From positions 186,001-250,000 of the forward strand of contig JADJWM010000017.1 in NCBI GenBank assembly GCA_016716365.1: a stretch of DNA of 64,000 bases. Reading direction: 5' to 3'. The notes beneath the pieces are model-generated. The model searched no databases. It was not told the DNA's origin and worked only from the letters and a program-made list of their open reading frames with translations. The position numbers and the translations under genes are program-made. Below, piece after piece: positions 17,621-26,139 of this stretch (positions are counted from its first letter, which is position 1; every line of letters begins with the position of its first letter). The DNA comes from Chloracidobacterium sp. (GTDB lineage Bacteria > Acidobacteriota > Blastocatellia > Pyrinomonadales > Pyrinomonadaceae).

Positions 17621-19672
17621 ATGCCGAAACCAGTATCACCCATGGCAACAATTTCACCCGCACAAACTTCCGCGGTCGGTGGCAAGCTCACCATCACGCT
17701 CGCCGGAAATCCGAACGCCGGGAAAACGACGCTCTTCAACGCCCTGACGGGTATGCGGCAGAAGGTTGCAAACTACCCGGGTGTGACGGTGGAGCGCAAG
17801 GAGGGCATGTGGCGCCTCGGCGAAGAGTCGGTGCGGTTGATCGATTTGCCCGGGCTTTACAGTCTCAACGCGAATTCGATCGACGAGGAAATCGCCCGTG
17901 ACGCGTTGACCGGTAAGATATCCGGCTTGAACGCGCCCCACTGCATCATCGCCGTCGTCGACGCGACGAATCTGGACAGAAATCTGTATCTCTTCACGCA
18001 GCTTCTTGAGTACCGGATCCCGATAGTCGTTGCGCTCACCATGATCGACGAAGCCGAAGCGCGTGAAACAAAAATCGACGCCACCAAGCTCTCTTCACAT
18101 CTGAAGGTGCCGGTCGTCCCCGTCGTCGCGGGGAAGCGGCGCGGGCTCGAAGATTTAACGGAAGCGGTCGAGAAGGCCGTCAAAAGCGGCCCCCCCGCAC
18201 AGGTGGAATTTCCGTTCTTGGATCGCGATGGTACGGAAGCGCAAAACGGCAACGCCTCGATTCTGGCGCGCTACAGTTGGATCGCTAATGCGGTGCAGGA
18301 GTCCGTCAATGAGCGCGAAGAATCCGGCGAGCGTTCCTTCAGCGAGAAACTCGATGGCGTTCTGACACATAAAGTTTTCGGGTTGTTGATCCTCGTCGGA
18401 ATCTTGTTGTTCGTCTTCCAGACGATTTTCTCGTGGGCGCAGTTGCCGATGGATCTGCTCGATTCAGTGTTCGGGGCGCTGCAGAATGCCGCGAGAGACG
18501 CACTTCCGCCCGGGCTCCTAAACGACCTGATCGCCAACGGCATCATCGCTGGGGTCGGCGGCGTGATGATCTTTCTGCCGCAGATCGTTTTGCTGTTCCT
18601 CTTCATCTCGATTCTCGAAGACACCGGTTACATGGCGCGGGCGGCTTTTCTGCTCGATAAATTGATGAGCAAAGCCGGGTTGCACGGCAAAGCATTTGTG
18701 CCTTTGATGAGCAGCTTCGCGTGCGCTATCCCAGGCGTGATGGCGACCAGAACGATCGAGAACCCGAGAGACCGTCTGGCGACGATCATGATCGCGCCGT
18801 TCATGAGCTGCTCGGCCCGACTCCCCGTTTACACCATGATGGTCGGGGCGTTTTTCACCGGGCAATACGTGCTCGGCTTCATCTCAGTCGGCGCGGTGCT
18901 GATCCTGTCGATGTATGTCCTGGGCGTGGTGACGGCGATCGTCGTCGCGTTCGTTCTGAAACGGACGATCCTTAAAGGCCCCACGCCGCCGCTCTTGATG
19001 GAACTGCCGCCCTATCGGATACCGAATTTCAAGGTCGTTTTTCTGAACGTATACCAACGCGCAGGGATGTTCGTTAAACGAGCCGGGACCGTGATTCTGG
19101 CGATCTCGATAATCCTCTGGGCGTTGGCGAACTTCCCGCGCCCGCCGAAAGTCGGGTCCGACGCGGCAGTCGCCGAGACGCATATCGAAAAAACTAACCA
19201 GTTGGACGAGGAGAAACAGAAGCAAGTAGAAACCGAGGCCGCCGCCGAGCAACTTCGGTACAGCATCGCCGGGCGGATGGGCAAAACGATCGAGCCGGTG
19301 ATCGCCCCGCTCGGGTACGACTGGAAAATCGGTATCGGGCTTATTTCCAGTTTCGCAGCCCGTGAGACGTTCGTTTCGACGATGAGCATCCTGTACAACG
19401 TCGGCAAGGACGAGGAAGCGACCTCGCAGTCATTACTCCAAGCGATGCGCGATGCGAAACGGGACGATGGCTCGCCCGTGTGGACTCCTCTGCTCGCGCT
19501 GACGACGATGATGTTTTACTTGCTGGCGTTTCAGTGTATGTCCACGTTCGCGACCGTCAGGCGCGAAACCAACTCGTGGGGCTGGACGTTTTTTATGGTC
19601 GGCTATATGACCGCCCTGGCTTATGTCGTCACCTTCCTTGTTTATCAGGGCGGCAAGCTTTTGGGATTCTAA
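17621..19672 (+). CDS. feoB: FeoB-family GTPase / metal-ion permease
   Basis: The protein has 683 aa. The N-terminal G domain has G1 GNPNAGKTTLFNALTG, the G2 region MRQKVANYPGVTVERKEG, G3 DLPGLY, and a G4-like TMID. From about residue 250 come membrane helices with the gate-like motif FACAIPGVMATRTI, and later PFMSCSARLPVYTMM, both conserved in FeoB. FeoB imports ferrous iron across the inner membrane. No feoA is adjacent. The gene shares a transcript with an SmtB/CadC-type metal sensor, which is unusual for iron uptake, so the ion moved or the logic of control may differ. A second in-frame ATG (17642) is possible. Confidence 0.9.
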   Translation: MPKPVSPMATISPAQTSAVGGKLTITLAGNPNAGKTTLFNALTGMRQKVANYPGVTVERKEGMWRLGEESVRLIDLPGLYSLNANSIDEEIARDALTGKISGLNAPHCIIAVVDATNLDRNLYLFTQLLEYRIPIVVALTMIDEAEARETKIDATKLSSHLKVPVVPVVAGKRRGLEDLTEAVEKAVKSGPPAQVEFPFLDRDGTEAQNGNASILARYSWIANAVQESVNEREESGERSFSEKLDGVLTHKVFGLLILVGILLFVFQTIFSWAQLPMDLLDSVFGALQNAARDALPPGLLNDLIANGIIAGVGGVMIFLPQIVLLFLFISILEDTGYMARAAFLLDKLMSKAGLHGKAFVPLMSSFACAIPGVMATRTIENPRDRLATIMIAPFMSCSARLPVYTMMVGAFFTGQYVLGFISVGAVLILSMYVLGVVTAIVVAFVLKRTILKGPTPPLLMELPPYRIPNFKVVFLNVYQRAGMFVKRAGTVILAISIILWALANFPRPPKVGSDAAVAETHIEKTNQLDEEKQKQVETEAAAEQLRYSIAGRMGKTIEPVIAPLGYDWKIGIGLISSFAARETFVSTMSILYNVGKDEEATSQSLLQAMRDAKRDDGSPVWTPLLALTTMMFYLLAFQCMSTFATVRRETNSWGWTFFMVGYMTALAYVVTFLVYQGGKLLGF

Positions 19673-19698
19673 GAAAAGTGATTCGAACGAGTAAAGCT

Positions 19699-20076
19699 AT
19701 GAGCGAAAAAGCGGCACAACCGGTGGGCGATGCGTGCGAGATTCAATTCGTTGACGAAGGCAAAGTGGAAAACGTCCGCCGCGCGATGAAGTCGGCCGAA
19801 GCAATTGGTTTGCTCGCCGAGACTTTCAGAATATTGGGCGACCCGACGCGAATCAAAATCGCATTCGCTTTATCAAAAGAAGAATTGTGCGTCTGCGACA
19901 TCGCCAATCTTTTGGGCGTCTCGCAGTCGGCGGTTTCGCATTCCTTGCGGACGCTGCGGCAGATGAAACTCGTCCGTTTCCGCAAGGAAGGTAAAATCGC
20001 CTACTACACTCTCGACGACGAGCACATCGCCAATCTTTTCGACGAAGGCTTCCGGCACGTCGAAGAATTGTTGTAA
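19699..20076 (+). CDS. ArsR/SmtB-family metal-sensing repressor (CadC/SmtB-like)
   Basis: The protein has 125 aa and a winged-helix domain (ILGDPTRIKIAFALSKEELC, LLGVSQSAVSHSLRTLRQMK). Two known metal sites can be traced. The alpha3N-type site has Cys13 near the N-terminus plus Cys64 and Cys66 in ELCVCDIA. The alpha5 site has D107, H109, H120 and E123, with the same spacing as D104, H106, H117 and E120 of SmtB. Proteins with these sites respond to Zn, Cd or Pb by leaving DNA. It lies 26 bp after feoB, and the operator before feoB suggests autoregulation of the operon. Confidence 0.88.
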   Translation: MSEKAAQPVGDACEIQFVDEGKVENVRRAMKSAEAIGLLAETFRILGDPTRIKIAFALSKEELCVCDIANLLGVSQSAVSHSLRTLRQMKLVRFRKEGKIAYYTLDDEHIANLFDEGFRHVEELL

Positions 20077-20136
20077 GGCGCCGGATACATATTTTTGACC
20101 ACGAGTGAAGGGGAAAACACTTGGTCGCGGGCAGCT

Positions 20137-20796
20137 ATGAAAACAGAGAGTAAAGAAAATTACATTCCAGCGTTAGGTCTGGATTTTCTCACGCCTTTTT
20201 ACGACTTGGTGGTGAAGTGGACTACTCGGGAAAAAGTTTTCAAAGGAAAGTTGGTCGAGCAAGTCGAAATCGCTTCGAACGGGCGGCTGTTGGATTTGGC
20301 TTGCGGGACGGCGACCTTGACCGTCGCGTTGAAACGTAGATTTCCTCAGGCGGAAATTCATGGACTAGACGGTGACGCGAAAATTCTTCGCATTGCCCGC
20401 CGCAAAGCTGCCGCCAACGGTGCTGAAATAAATTTCAGCGAAGCCTTATCAACCGCACTGCCGTACCCGGACGAGCATTTCGACGCGATCGTGACGAGCT
20501 TGTTCTTTCATCATTTGACGCCCGCAAACAAGCGAAAGACTCTTGGGGAAGTGTTCAGGGTTTTAAAGACCGGAGGCACCTTGCACCTTGCCGATTGGGG
20601 TAAGGCCGCAAATATTCTGATGAAGGCAGCCTCGCAGCCGATCGTCTGGCTCGACGGCGCGACGACGGCGGACAGCCTGCAGGGAAGGTTGCCGGAACTT
20701 GCGGCGGGCGCGGGTTTTACTGAAATCCGCGAGACGGCAAATTTCGGAACATTTTTCGGCACGATTCGCATTCACAAAGCACGAAAACCACTTTAG
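20137..20796 (+). CDS. Class I SAM-dependent methyltransferase
   Basis: The protein has 219 aa from the ATG at 20137; a longer frame begins at 20095, but its N-terminus is not family-like. Motif I is LLDLACGTATLTVALKRRF (SAM binding), motif II GLDGDAKILRIARRKA, and the later LPYPDEHFDAIVTSLFFHHL is typical of the UbiE/Methyltransf_11 group. A late segment, EVFRVLKTGGTLHLADWG, follows. The substrate is not readable. Placement behind an ArsR-type repressor allows a role in metal or metalloid methylation, but the Cys triad of ArsM is absent, so arsenite methylation is unlikely. Confidence 0.8.
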   Translation: MKTESKENYIPALGLDFLTPFYDLVVKWTTREKVFKGKLVEQVEIASNGRLLDLACGTATLTVALKRRFPQAEIHGLDGDAKILRIARRKAAANGAEINFSEALSTALPYPDEHFDAIVTSLFFHHLTPANKRKTLGEVFRVLKTGGTLHLADWGKAANILMKAASQPIVWLDGATTADSLQGRLPELAAGAGFTEIRETANFGTFFGTIRIHKARKPL

Positions 20797-20855
20797 GATA
20801 TGCAATCGAAAACGCTCGGGGCGGGCCGTACACATTCAGATGGCTGGAGACGGAA

Positions 20856-21512
20856 ATGAATCTGCACCTGCGCGATATCGCAAATAAGCACGAATGGCAT
20901 AACGTCCGATGGTTCCGCAGGATGGCGCCGGTTTATGACATCGTTGAGATTTTCGCGCGTCACATACGAGAAAAGGTTGTGATCGATTCGGGGTTATCTC
21001 ATGGCGCAAGGGTGTTGGATATGGCTTGCGGAACCGGGGCGCAGAGTGTCGCGTTCGCGAAATATGGATTTTCCGTCGTCGGGGTTGACTTATCACCGGA
21101 CATGCTCGCACGCGCAAAAATGAAAGTCAGAAATGGTTACGACGTAACATTTATTTGTCGGGACGCGTCGAGCGTCCCTTACGCCGATTCGCATTTCGAC
21201 CTTTCGACCGTTTCCTTCGGACTTCACGACATGCCGGAGCAAATCGGTCTGGCGGTTTTGCGAGAAATGCGGCGGGTGACGAAACCGGACGGCAAGATCG
21301 TGATCGTGGACTACGACGTGCCGCGAAATGCACTTTCGGCTTTTCTGGGCCACGCCGTCGCAAAAACTTGGGAGACCGTATATTACGACCATTTTCTAAA
21401 AGCCGGCCTGCAGCACTACTTGGTCGAAGCGGAACTTTCGGCGGAAGAGAAAGAGAATTTTGTATTCGCGAATGTTCAAAAGGTGTTATGCACGAACCGT
21501 AAGCGGACCTGA
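20856..21512 (+). CDS. Class I SAM-dependent methyltransferase (UbiE-like)
   Basis: The protein has 218 aa with a good ribosome site (GGAGACGGAA). Its motif I is VLDMACGTGAQSVAFAKYGF, followed by GVDLSPDMLARAKMK and the post-I segment ADSHFDLSTVSFGLHDMP. The region LREMRRVTKPDGKIVIVDYD is typical of the UbiE/COQ5 fold. It is related to the preceding methyltransferase only in fold; the pair are adjacent and probably co-transcribed. The substrate is unknown. It could act on a lipid, quinone or metalloid. Confidence 0.8.
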   Translation: MNLHLRDIANKHEWHNVRWFRRMAPVYDIVEIFARHIREKVVIDSGLSHGARVLDMACGTGAQSVAFAKYGFSVVGVDLSPDMLARAKMKVRNGYDVTFICRDASSVPYADSHFDLSTVSFGLHDMPEQIGLAVLREMRRVTKPDGKIVIVDYDVPRNALSAFLGHAVAKTWETVYYDHFLKAGLQHYLVEAELSAEEKENFVFANVQKVLCTNRKRT

Positions 21513-21616
21513 TTAGTCTACGGACTCCCGCACCGTAGCATTCACGAGGTGGGAAGTTGACCCGACGATCATTTCGTCTGTTGGTAAAAGCGAAAGCCCG
21601 AAGGTTGATTTAAGGA

Positions 21617-22420
21617 ATGGAGAAGACAGTTTTTCACATACCGCAGATGGATTGCCCGTCCGAAGAGAATCTGATCAGGCTTAGGCTCGACGGGATCGCC
21701 GAGATAAAGCACCTCGCGTTTGACATTCCGCAGCGACGACTGACCGTTCATCACGAAGGGCGGCTAAGCGAAATCGAAAGTTCGATAGCGGATCTAAATT
21801 TGGGCGGCACCCGCGTCAGCACGGAGCAATCGGAAGAGGTCCAATTCGAAGAACCCGCGAAACAGCGGAAACTATTGTGGACGGTTCTCGCGATCAACTT
21901 CGGATTTTTCGCGATCGAGATGGCGACGGGTTTGATCTCAGGCTCGATGGGCCTGGTCGCCGACAGCCTCGACATGCTCGCCGACTCGTTCGTTTACGGA
22001 ATTAGCTTGTTTGCGGTCGGAGCCACCCTGGCGCGAAAACAGCGCATCGCTACGCTTGCGGGCTATCTTCAGATCGCGCTCGCCACCATCGGCTTCGTCG
22101 AGGTTATCCGCAGATTCTTAGGCGTTGAGGAGATGCCGGACTTCGCCACGATGATCGTCATTTCGATCCTCGCTCTGGTCGCGAACGGGCTCTGTCTTTA
22201 TCTGCTGCAAAAATCCAAGAGCAACGAGGCGCACATGCAGGCGAGTGCCATCTTCACGTCCAACGACGTGATCATCAACCTGGGCGTGATCGCGGCCGGA
22301 GTGCTGGTCTACTTGTTCGGATCGAACAAGCCGGATCTGATCGTCGGGACCATCGTGTTCATGGTGGTCCTGCGCGGGGCATTGCGGATCCTGAGATTGG
22401 GGAAACCCGCCGATGGATAG
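21617..22420 (+). CDS. Cation diffusion facilitator with N-terminal HMA-like domain
   Basis: The protein has 267 aa. Residues 1-75 form an HMA-like domain (VFHIPQMDCPSEENLIRLRL) with a single Cys in MDCPSE instead of CxxC. The remainder is a CDF transmembrane domain of about six helices: SGSMGLVADSLDMLADSFVY carries the DxxxD metal site of helix 2 and FTSNDVIINLGVI the matching site of helix 5. No cytoplasmic C-terminal CDF domain follows, so the usual order is reversed, with a metal-handling domain at the front. It would export Zn, Co or Cd from the cytoplasm in exchange for protons. An inverted repeat with a TTGACC box lies upstream (21557-21578). Confidence 0.85.
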   Translation: MEKTVFHIPQMDCPSEENLIRLRLDGIAEIKHLAFDIPQRRLTVHHEGRLSEIESSIADLNLGGTRVSTEQSEEVQFEEPAKQRKLLWTVLAINFGFFAIEMATGLISGSMGLVADSLDMLADSFVYGISLFAVGATLARKQRIATLAGYLQIALATIGFVEVIRRFLGVEEMPDFATMIVISILALVANGLCLYLLQKSKSNEAHMQASAIFTSNDVIINLGVIAAGVLVYLFGSNKPDLIVGTIVFMVVLRGALRILRLGKPADG

Positions 22421-22616
22421 ATCCGCTACATTTTGGGTCACCGTTGTCGTGGCTGTCATCCTTGCGGCGGTTCTTTACGCACTCGCGAGGCACGCATTGC
22501 GCCGGTTCAAGTTTTCGAAGCGGGACATGAAGGCGGCCGGGTTGAACCGCAAGGAGCGACGGCAATTCACGGCGCGGCGGAAGGGGGCACGGCGGAGCGG
22601 CAATAAGCGTTTCTAA
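22413..22616 (+). CDS. Small basic membrane protein, unknown
   Basis: The protein has 67 aa and overlaps the CDF gene by 8 bp, which suggests translational coupling. There is one membrane helix (FWVTVVVAVILAAVLYALA) followed by a strongly basic tail (RKERRQFTARRKGARRSGNK). I do not recognise a family. The tight overlap and the following ICMT-like gene suggest membership in the same operon. Confidence 0.55.
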   Translation: MDRSATFWVTVVVAVILAAVLYALARHALRRFKFSKRDMKAAGLNRKERRQFTARRKGARRSGNKRF

Positions 22617-22623
22617 AAAAAAC

Positions 22624-23214
22624 ATGGATCGTTACACGCTACTTACCTACCTCATCGTTTACCTTACCGTCGCGTTCGTTCTGCCGACGTACCGGGTCTG
22701 GAAACGCACAGGGCTCAACCCCGTCACGTTCGGCGGAACCGATAGCGCCCACGATTATGTGGGGATGCTGTTCAAGATGGTGATGCTGATCCTATTGCTC
22801 GCGACCGGCGCGAGGGCGTTGCTCCCCGCGGTCGATGAGTACCTGATACCGATATCCTGGCTTGAAATCGATCTCTTTCGGTACGTCGGCTACGCCCTGC
22901 TCCTCGCCTCGCTCGTATGGGTCGTGACGGCCCAGGTCCAAATGGCCGACTCGTGGCGGATCGGGATCGACTCCTCGAAGACGCAACTCGCGAGTACGGG
23001 CCTTTTCGGTGTCTCGCGGAACCCGATCTTCCTCGGGATGGTGGGCACCTTGCTGGGCCTCTTGCTCGTGCTGCCGAACGCATTGACGCTTACGATTTTC
23101 GCTCTAGATTTTGCACTGATGCAGATTCAGGTGCGTCTGGAAGAAGAATTCTTACGACGGTCGCAAGAGGGCGAATACGAGGAATACGCGAATCGAGTGC
23201 GGCGTTGGTTGTGA
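22624..23214 (+). CDS. Isoprenylcysteine carboxyl methyltransferase (ICMT)-family membrane protein
   Basis: The protein has 196 aa with about five membrane helices. The C-terminal part has the ICMT/PEMT pattern: TQLASTGLFGVSRNPIFLGM (the G-x-x-x-x-SRNP helix start) and, at the end, LEEEFLRRSQEGEYEEYANR, corresponding to the E-E-x-x-L...Y-x-x-Y-x-x-x-V-x-R-W motif. Bacterial members methylate unknown, probably lipid-like or metal(loid) substrates in the membrane. It often travels with CDF and metal genes, as here. Confidence 0.75.
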   Translation: MDRYTLLTYLIVYLTVAFVLPTYRVWKRTGLNPVTFGGTDSAHDYVGMLFKMVMLILLLATGARALLPAVDEYLIPISWLEIDLFRYVGYALLLASLVWVVTAQVQMADSWRIGIDSSKTQLASTGLFGVSRNPIFLGMVGTLLGLLLVLPNALTLTIFALDFALMQIQVRLEEEFLRRSQEGEYEEYANRVRRWL

Positions 23215-23264
23215 GGTCAGCCATCGGATACATTTGAGGCTCGCACGATCGCTGGAGGAATTTA

Positions 23265-23627
23265 ATGTCTTTGACCATAAAGGAACTTGTCACGTACGTC
23301 CCGTCCGAGGATTTCGGTGTTTCGCAGCGCTTTTACCGGGGCCTCGGTTTCGAATTGACGGAGGGCTGGGGCGGGACTATGGATTGCAGACTCGGAAACG
23401 CTATCTTCCGACTGCAGAACTACTACAACAAGGACTGGGCGGAGAATTTCATGATGAAGTTCGATGTCGATGACATCGAAGCGTGGCACGCACATGCGAA
23501 AGAGGTCATCGACACGGGCGCATTCGGCCACGCCAGATACGATAAGGCGATCGAGCTGGTCGGTGGCGACACGAAGATCTTTCACGTTTGGGACCCGTGC
23601 GGGATTTTGCTGATCTTCATCGGTTAG
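23265..23627 (+). CDS. VOC (glyoxalase/bleomycin-resistance) superfamily protein
   Basis: The protein has 120 aa, the size of a single-module VOC protein. It has the paired beta-alpha-beta-beta-beta halves: ELVTYVPSEDFGVSQRFYRG and, after a break, FDVDDIEAWHAHAKEV, then a closing DPCGILLIFIG. Some members bind divalent metals for isomerase or dioxygenase reactions; others only bind ligands. The substrate cannot be read. It sits just upstream of the merR gene in the same direction. Confidence 0.7.
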   Translation: MSLTIKELVTYVPSEDFGVSQRFYRGLGFELTEGWGGTMDCRLGNAIFRLQNYYNKDWAENFMMKFDVDDIEAWHAHAKEVIDTGAFGHARYDKAIELVGGDTKIFHVWDPCGILLIFIG

Positions 23628-23646
23628 CGTATGCGTCTCAGTCCAC

Positions 23647-23678
23647 TTGACCCTGGACCTAACTCAAGGGTGTACAAT
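23647..23678 (+). promoter_or_regulatory. MerR-type promoter/operator of the mer operon
   Basis: TTGACC (23647-23652) and TACAAT (23673-23678) are separated by 20 bp, longer than the usual 17 and characteristic of promoters untwisted by MerR-family proteins. The spacer carries CCCTGGACC...CTCAAGGG, an imperfect dyad (CCCT/AGGG). Transcription would start near 23685, almost at the merR start codon, so the message may be leaderless. Confidence 0.65.
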
Positions 23679-23686
23679 GTTGCCTG

Positions 23687-24115
23687 ATGGATGATTCCTT
23701 TCGCATCGGTGAAGTTGCGGAGCGCTCCGACGTCAGCGTCGACACGGTCCGGTATTACGAACGCCGCAAGCTGCTACCGGAAGCACCGAGGACCGCGGGC
23801 GGATATCGCCTGTTCGGCCCGGAGGCCATCGAGCGCATCACCTTCATCAAGCAGGCGCAAGATCTCGGCTTCACGCTGGAGGAGGTCTCGACGCTTCTTT
23901 CCGCCGACGGGACGAGCGATTGCCGGCACGTCCACGACCTGCTCGACGCTAAGCTGGCCGACCTGGACGCGAGGTTAAAAGCGATGCAAACGTTCCGCCG
24001 GAAACTCAAGCATTACCTCGACGAGTGCGAAGTGGAATTAAAGGCGCATCCTAACTCGGAGGAATGTCCTGTCATTGATGAAATAGCACACTCGTCCCGA
24101 GCTGACCACAATTGA
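23687..24115 (+). CDS. merR: MerR-family mercury-responsive regulator
   Basis: The protein has 142 aa with the MerR winged helix (FRIGEVAERSDVSVDTVRYY, GGYRLFGPEAIERITFIKQA). Cysteines at 79, 114 and 127 correspond to the Hg-binding Cys82, Cys117 and Cys126 of Tn501 MerR (35 residues between the first two in both). The gene heads an operon with merTP, a MerA-like enzyme and merC, which supports mercury as inducer. It reads in the same direction as the operon rather than divergently, as in many non-proteobacterial mer loci. The start at 23687 lies about two bases after the predicted transcription start. Confidence 0.85.
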   Translation: MDDSFRIGEVAERSDVSVDTVRYYERRKLLPEAPRTAGGYRLFGPEAIERITFIKQAQDLGFTLEEVSTLLSADGTSDCRHVHDLLDAKLADLDARLKAMQTFRRKLKHYLDECEVELKAHPNSEECPVIDEIAHSSRADHN

Positions 24116-24134
24116 AGTACTAAATGACGCAATA

Positions 24135-24773
24135 ATGAATGAATTATCAGTTATGAGAAAAGAAAACGTCCTAATGGGAGGCGGAGTCGCAGCGGCAATC
24201 GTCTCTAGTCTATGCTGCATTTTGCCCTTGATCGCAGTTATCTTCGGCCTCGGAAGTTTCGGCATCGCGTCGGCTTCTGAAACGTTGAGGCCATACTTGT
24301 TGGTGTTAGCGTTTGCGGCCATCGGATATGGATTTTACCGCGTCTATTTTCATCGAGAGGAATGTGCTCCGGATGAGAGTTGTGGCACTAAGCAGGTGAG
24401 TAAGATCAACCAGATCTCCCTTTGGATTGCGACCGTAGTGATAGTCGCGTTCGCACTAGCTCCGTATTATACCGGCTACATCGCAGCGGCGATCACCGCG
24501 CCTCGCCTTTCGACGACCGAATCTGCACCTGTCGTCGCGCCCGCGCCGCCGGATGAGTCTATTGCTAAGAAAACTATTGTGCTTAAGGTACGCGGTATGA
24601 CTTGCGAAGGCTGCGAAACGCACATTGAGATCCCGCTGAGAAAGTTGCAGGGCGTTATCTCCGCCGACGCAGATTATAAAGAACACAACGTGACAGTCGT
24701 ATACGATCCCGCACAGGTGACGGTCGAAAAAATCAAAGAAGCGATAATTGCTACTGGCTACGAACTAATCTGA
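24135..24773 (+). CDS. merTP: MerT-MerP fusion mercury transporter
   Basis: The protein has 212 aa. Residues 10-120 form three membrane helices with the MerT Cys pair in helix 1 (SSLCCILPLI, Cys27-Cys28) and a further pair at Cys77 and Cys83 in a loop after the second helix. After a linker comes a periplasmic MerP-like HMA domain with GMTCEGC (Cys157 and Cys160). In standard systems MerP is a free periplasmic protein that hands Hg(II) to MerT for import to cytoplasmic MerA; here both are one chain. It stands between merR and the MerA-like gene. Confidence 0.88.
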   Translation: MNELSVMRKENVLMGGGVAAAIVSSLCCILPLIAVIFGLGSFGIASASETLRPYLLVLAFAAIGYGFYRVYFHREECAPDESCGTKQVSKINQISLWIATVVIVAFALAPYYTGYIAAAITAPRLSTTESAPVVAPAPPDESIAKKTIVLKVRGMTCEGCETHIEIPLRKLQGVISADADYKEHNVTVVYDPAQVTVEKIKEAIIATGYELI

Positions 24774-24779
24774 ATACAC

Positions 24780-26132
24780 GTGGTCAACCATAATTTTGAT
24801 CTCGTAGTGATCGGAACCGGAGCGGGCGGGTCAACCGTGGCGCATAAATGTCGGAAAGCCGGCTGGAAGGTCGCCATAATCGATTCCAATCCGTTCGGCG
24901 GCACGTGCGCGTTGCGTGGTTGCGATCCAAAGAAAGTGCTTGTGGGCGCCGCTGAGTTGATCGATTGGAATACGCGCATGAAAGGAAATGGCTTTTCCGG
25001 TAATGATAAGATCGACTGGCAGCAGCTTATGGCGTTCAAGAGGACTTTCACCGAACCGGTTCCCGCCAGCAGAGAAAAGGCATTTACAAAAGCGGGTATC
25101 GCAACGTTTCACGGCCGCGCGCGCTTTCTCGATAAGACGACCCTTGAGATCGGTGCGGACACGCTGAACGGTCGATATGTCCATATTGCTGCTGGAGCTA
25201 AACCGGCTGTCTTGGGCATCGCGGGCGAAGAATATCTCACCACGAGCACTGAGTTTCTCGAGACCGAACAACTGCCGAAGCGGATCATCTTCGTCGGTGG
25301 CGGTTATATCGCCTTCGAGTTCGCACACGTCGCTGCGCGGGCCAATGCCAAGGTTCGGATCATTCATCGTGGAATTCGTCCCCTCGAAGGCTTCGATCCT
25401 GACCTTGTAGACACGTTGGTGCGGGCGACACGGAACTTGGGCGTCGAAGTCGATTTAGGCGCGACAGTGGAATCTGTCCGAAAGGAAGGCGAGCACTTTA
25501 TCGTAACCGCGTCCACTTCCAATTCAAGCGAAACTTTTGAGGCGGATATGGTCGTTCACGGAGCGGGACGTGTTCCAGACATAGATGATATGACCCTTGA
25601 AACCGCGAACGTCGAGAGAGGAAAAAAAGGAATACAGGTGAATGAATTTTTACAGAGCGTCTCGAACCCGCTCGTGTTTGCGGCGGGTGACGCTGCGGAT
25701 AGCGGAGGATTGCCGCTTACGCCTGTCGCGACAATGCAGGGACACGTGGTAGCGAGCAACCTGCTAAAAGGTAATCATCGCCGGCCTGATTATCGTGGAA
25801 TCGGCACCGCCGTTTTTACGATCCCGCCGATGGCTTCCGTTGGATTAAAGGAAGATGATGCGGCAAAGCAAGGCCTTTACTTCGACGTCAATTATGAGGA
25901 CACTTCGGGCTGGTATTCGTCTAAACGTATCGGATTAAAATACTCGGCTTATAAGACTCTGGTCGAAAAGGACACTGGTCTAATCTTAGGGGCACATCTT
26001 TTAGGTGCTCACGCTGATGAGGTCATTAGCATCTTCGCCCTTGCGATCCGTAACGGGCTAAACGCCAAGGATTTGAAAACGATGGTCTTCGCATATCCGA
26101 CAAGTGCCTCCGACATCAGTTATATGGTTTAG
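24780..26132 (+). CDS. MerA-like FAD disulfide oxidoreductase without C-terminal Cys pair
   Basis: The protein has 450 aa from a GTG start. It opens with an FAD dinucleotide fold (VVIGTGAGGSTVAHKCRKAG) and has the redox-active motif GGTCALRGCDPKK (Cys43, Cys48). A second dinucleotide fold (RIIFVGGGYIAFEFAHVAAR) and the FAD motif VFAAGDAAD follow. MerA proper has GTCVNVGCVPSK and a C-terminal Cys-Cys pair that delivers Hg(II) to the active site; here the chain ends in TSASDISYMV with no such pair, and no N-terminal HMA domain is present. It belongs to the broader pyridine-nucleotide disulfide reductase family (glutathione reductase-like). Hg(II) reduction is likely from context but not certain. 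Confidence 0.8.
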   Translation: MVNHNFDLVVIGTGAGGSTVAHKCRKAGWKVAIIDSNPFGGTCALRGCDPKKVLVGAAELIDWNTRMKGNGFSGNDKIDWQQLMAFKRTFTEPVPASREKAFTKAGIATFHGRARFLDKTTLEIGADTLNGRYVHIAAGAKPAVLGIAGEEYLTTSTEFLETEQLPKRIIFVGGGYIAFEFAHVAARANAKVRIIHRGIRPLEGFDPDLVDTLVRATRNLGVEVDLGATVESVRKEGEHFIVTASTSNSSETFEADMVVHGAGRVPDIDDMTLETANVERGKKGIQVNEFLQSVSNPLVFAAGDAADSGGLPLTPVATMQGHVVASNLLKGNHRRPDYRGIGTAVFTIPPMASVGLKEDDAAKQGLYFDVNYEDTSGWYSSKRIGLKYSAYKTLVEKDTGLILGAHLLGAHADEVISIFALAIRNGLNAKDLKTMVFAYPTSASDISYMV

Positions 26133-26139
26133 TGAATTT

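Noticed and set aside
15444..17747. Single 767-codon frame for the whole P-type ATPase
   Set aside because: After about 16686 this frame becomes an Arg/Gly-rich shadow, while the ATPase homology continues in another frame to 17520.
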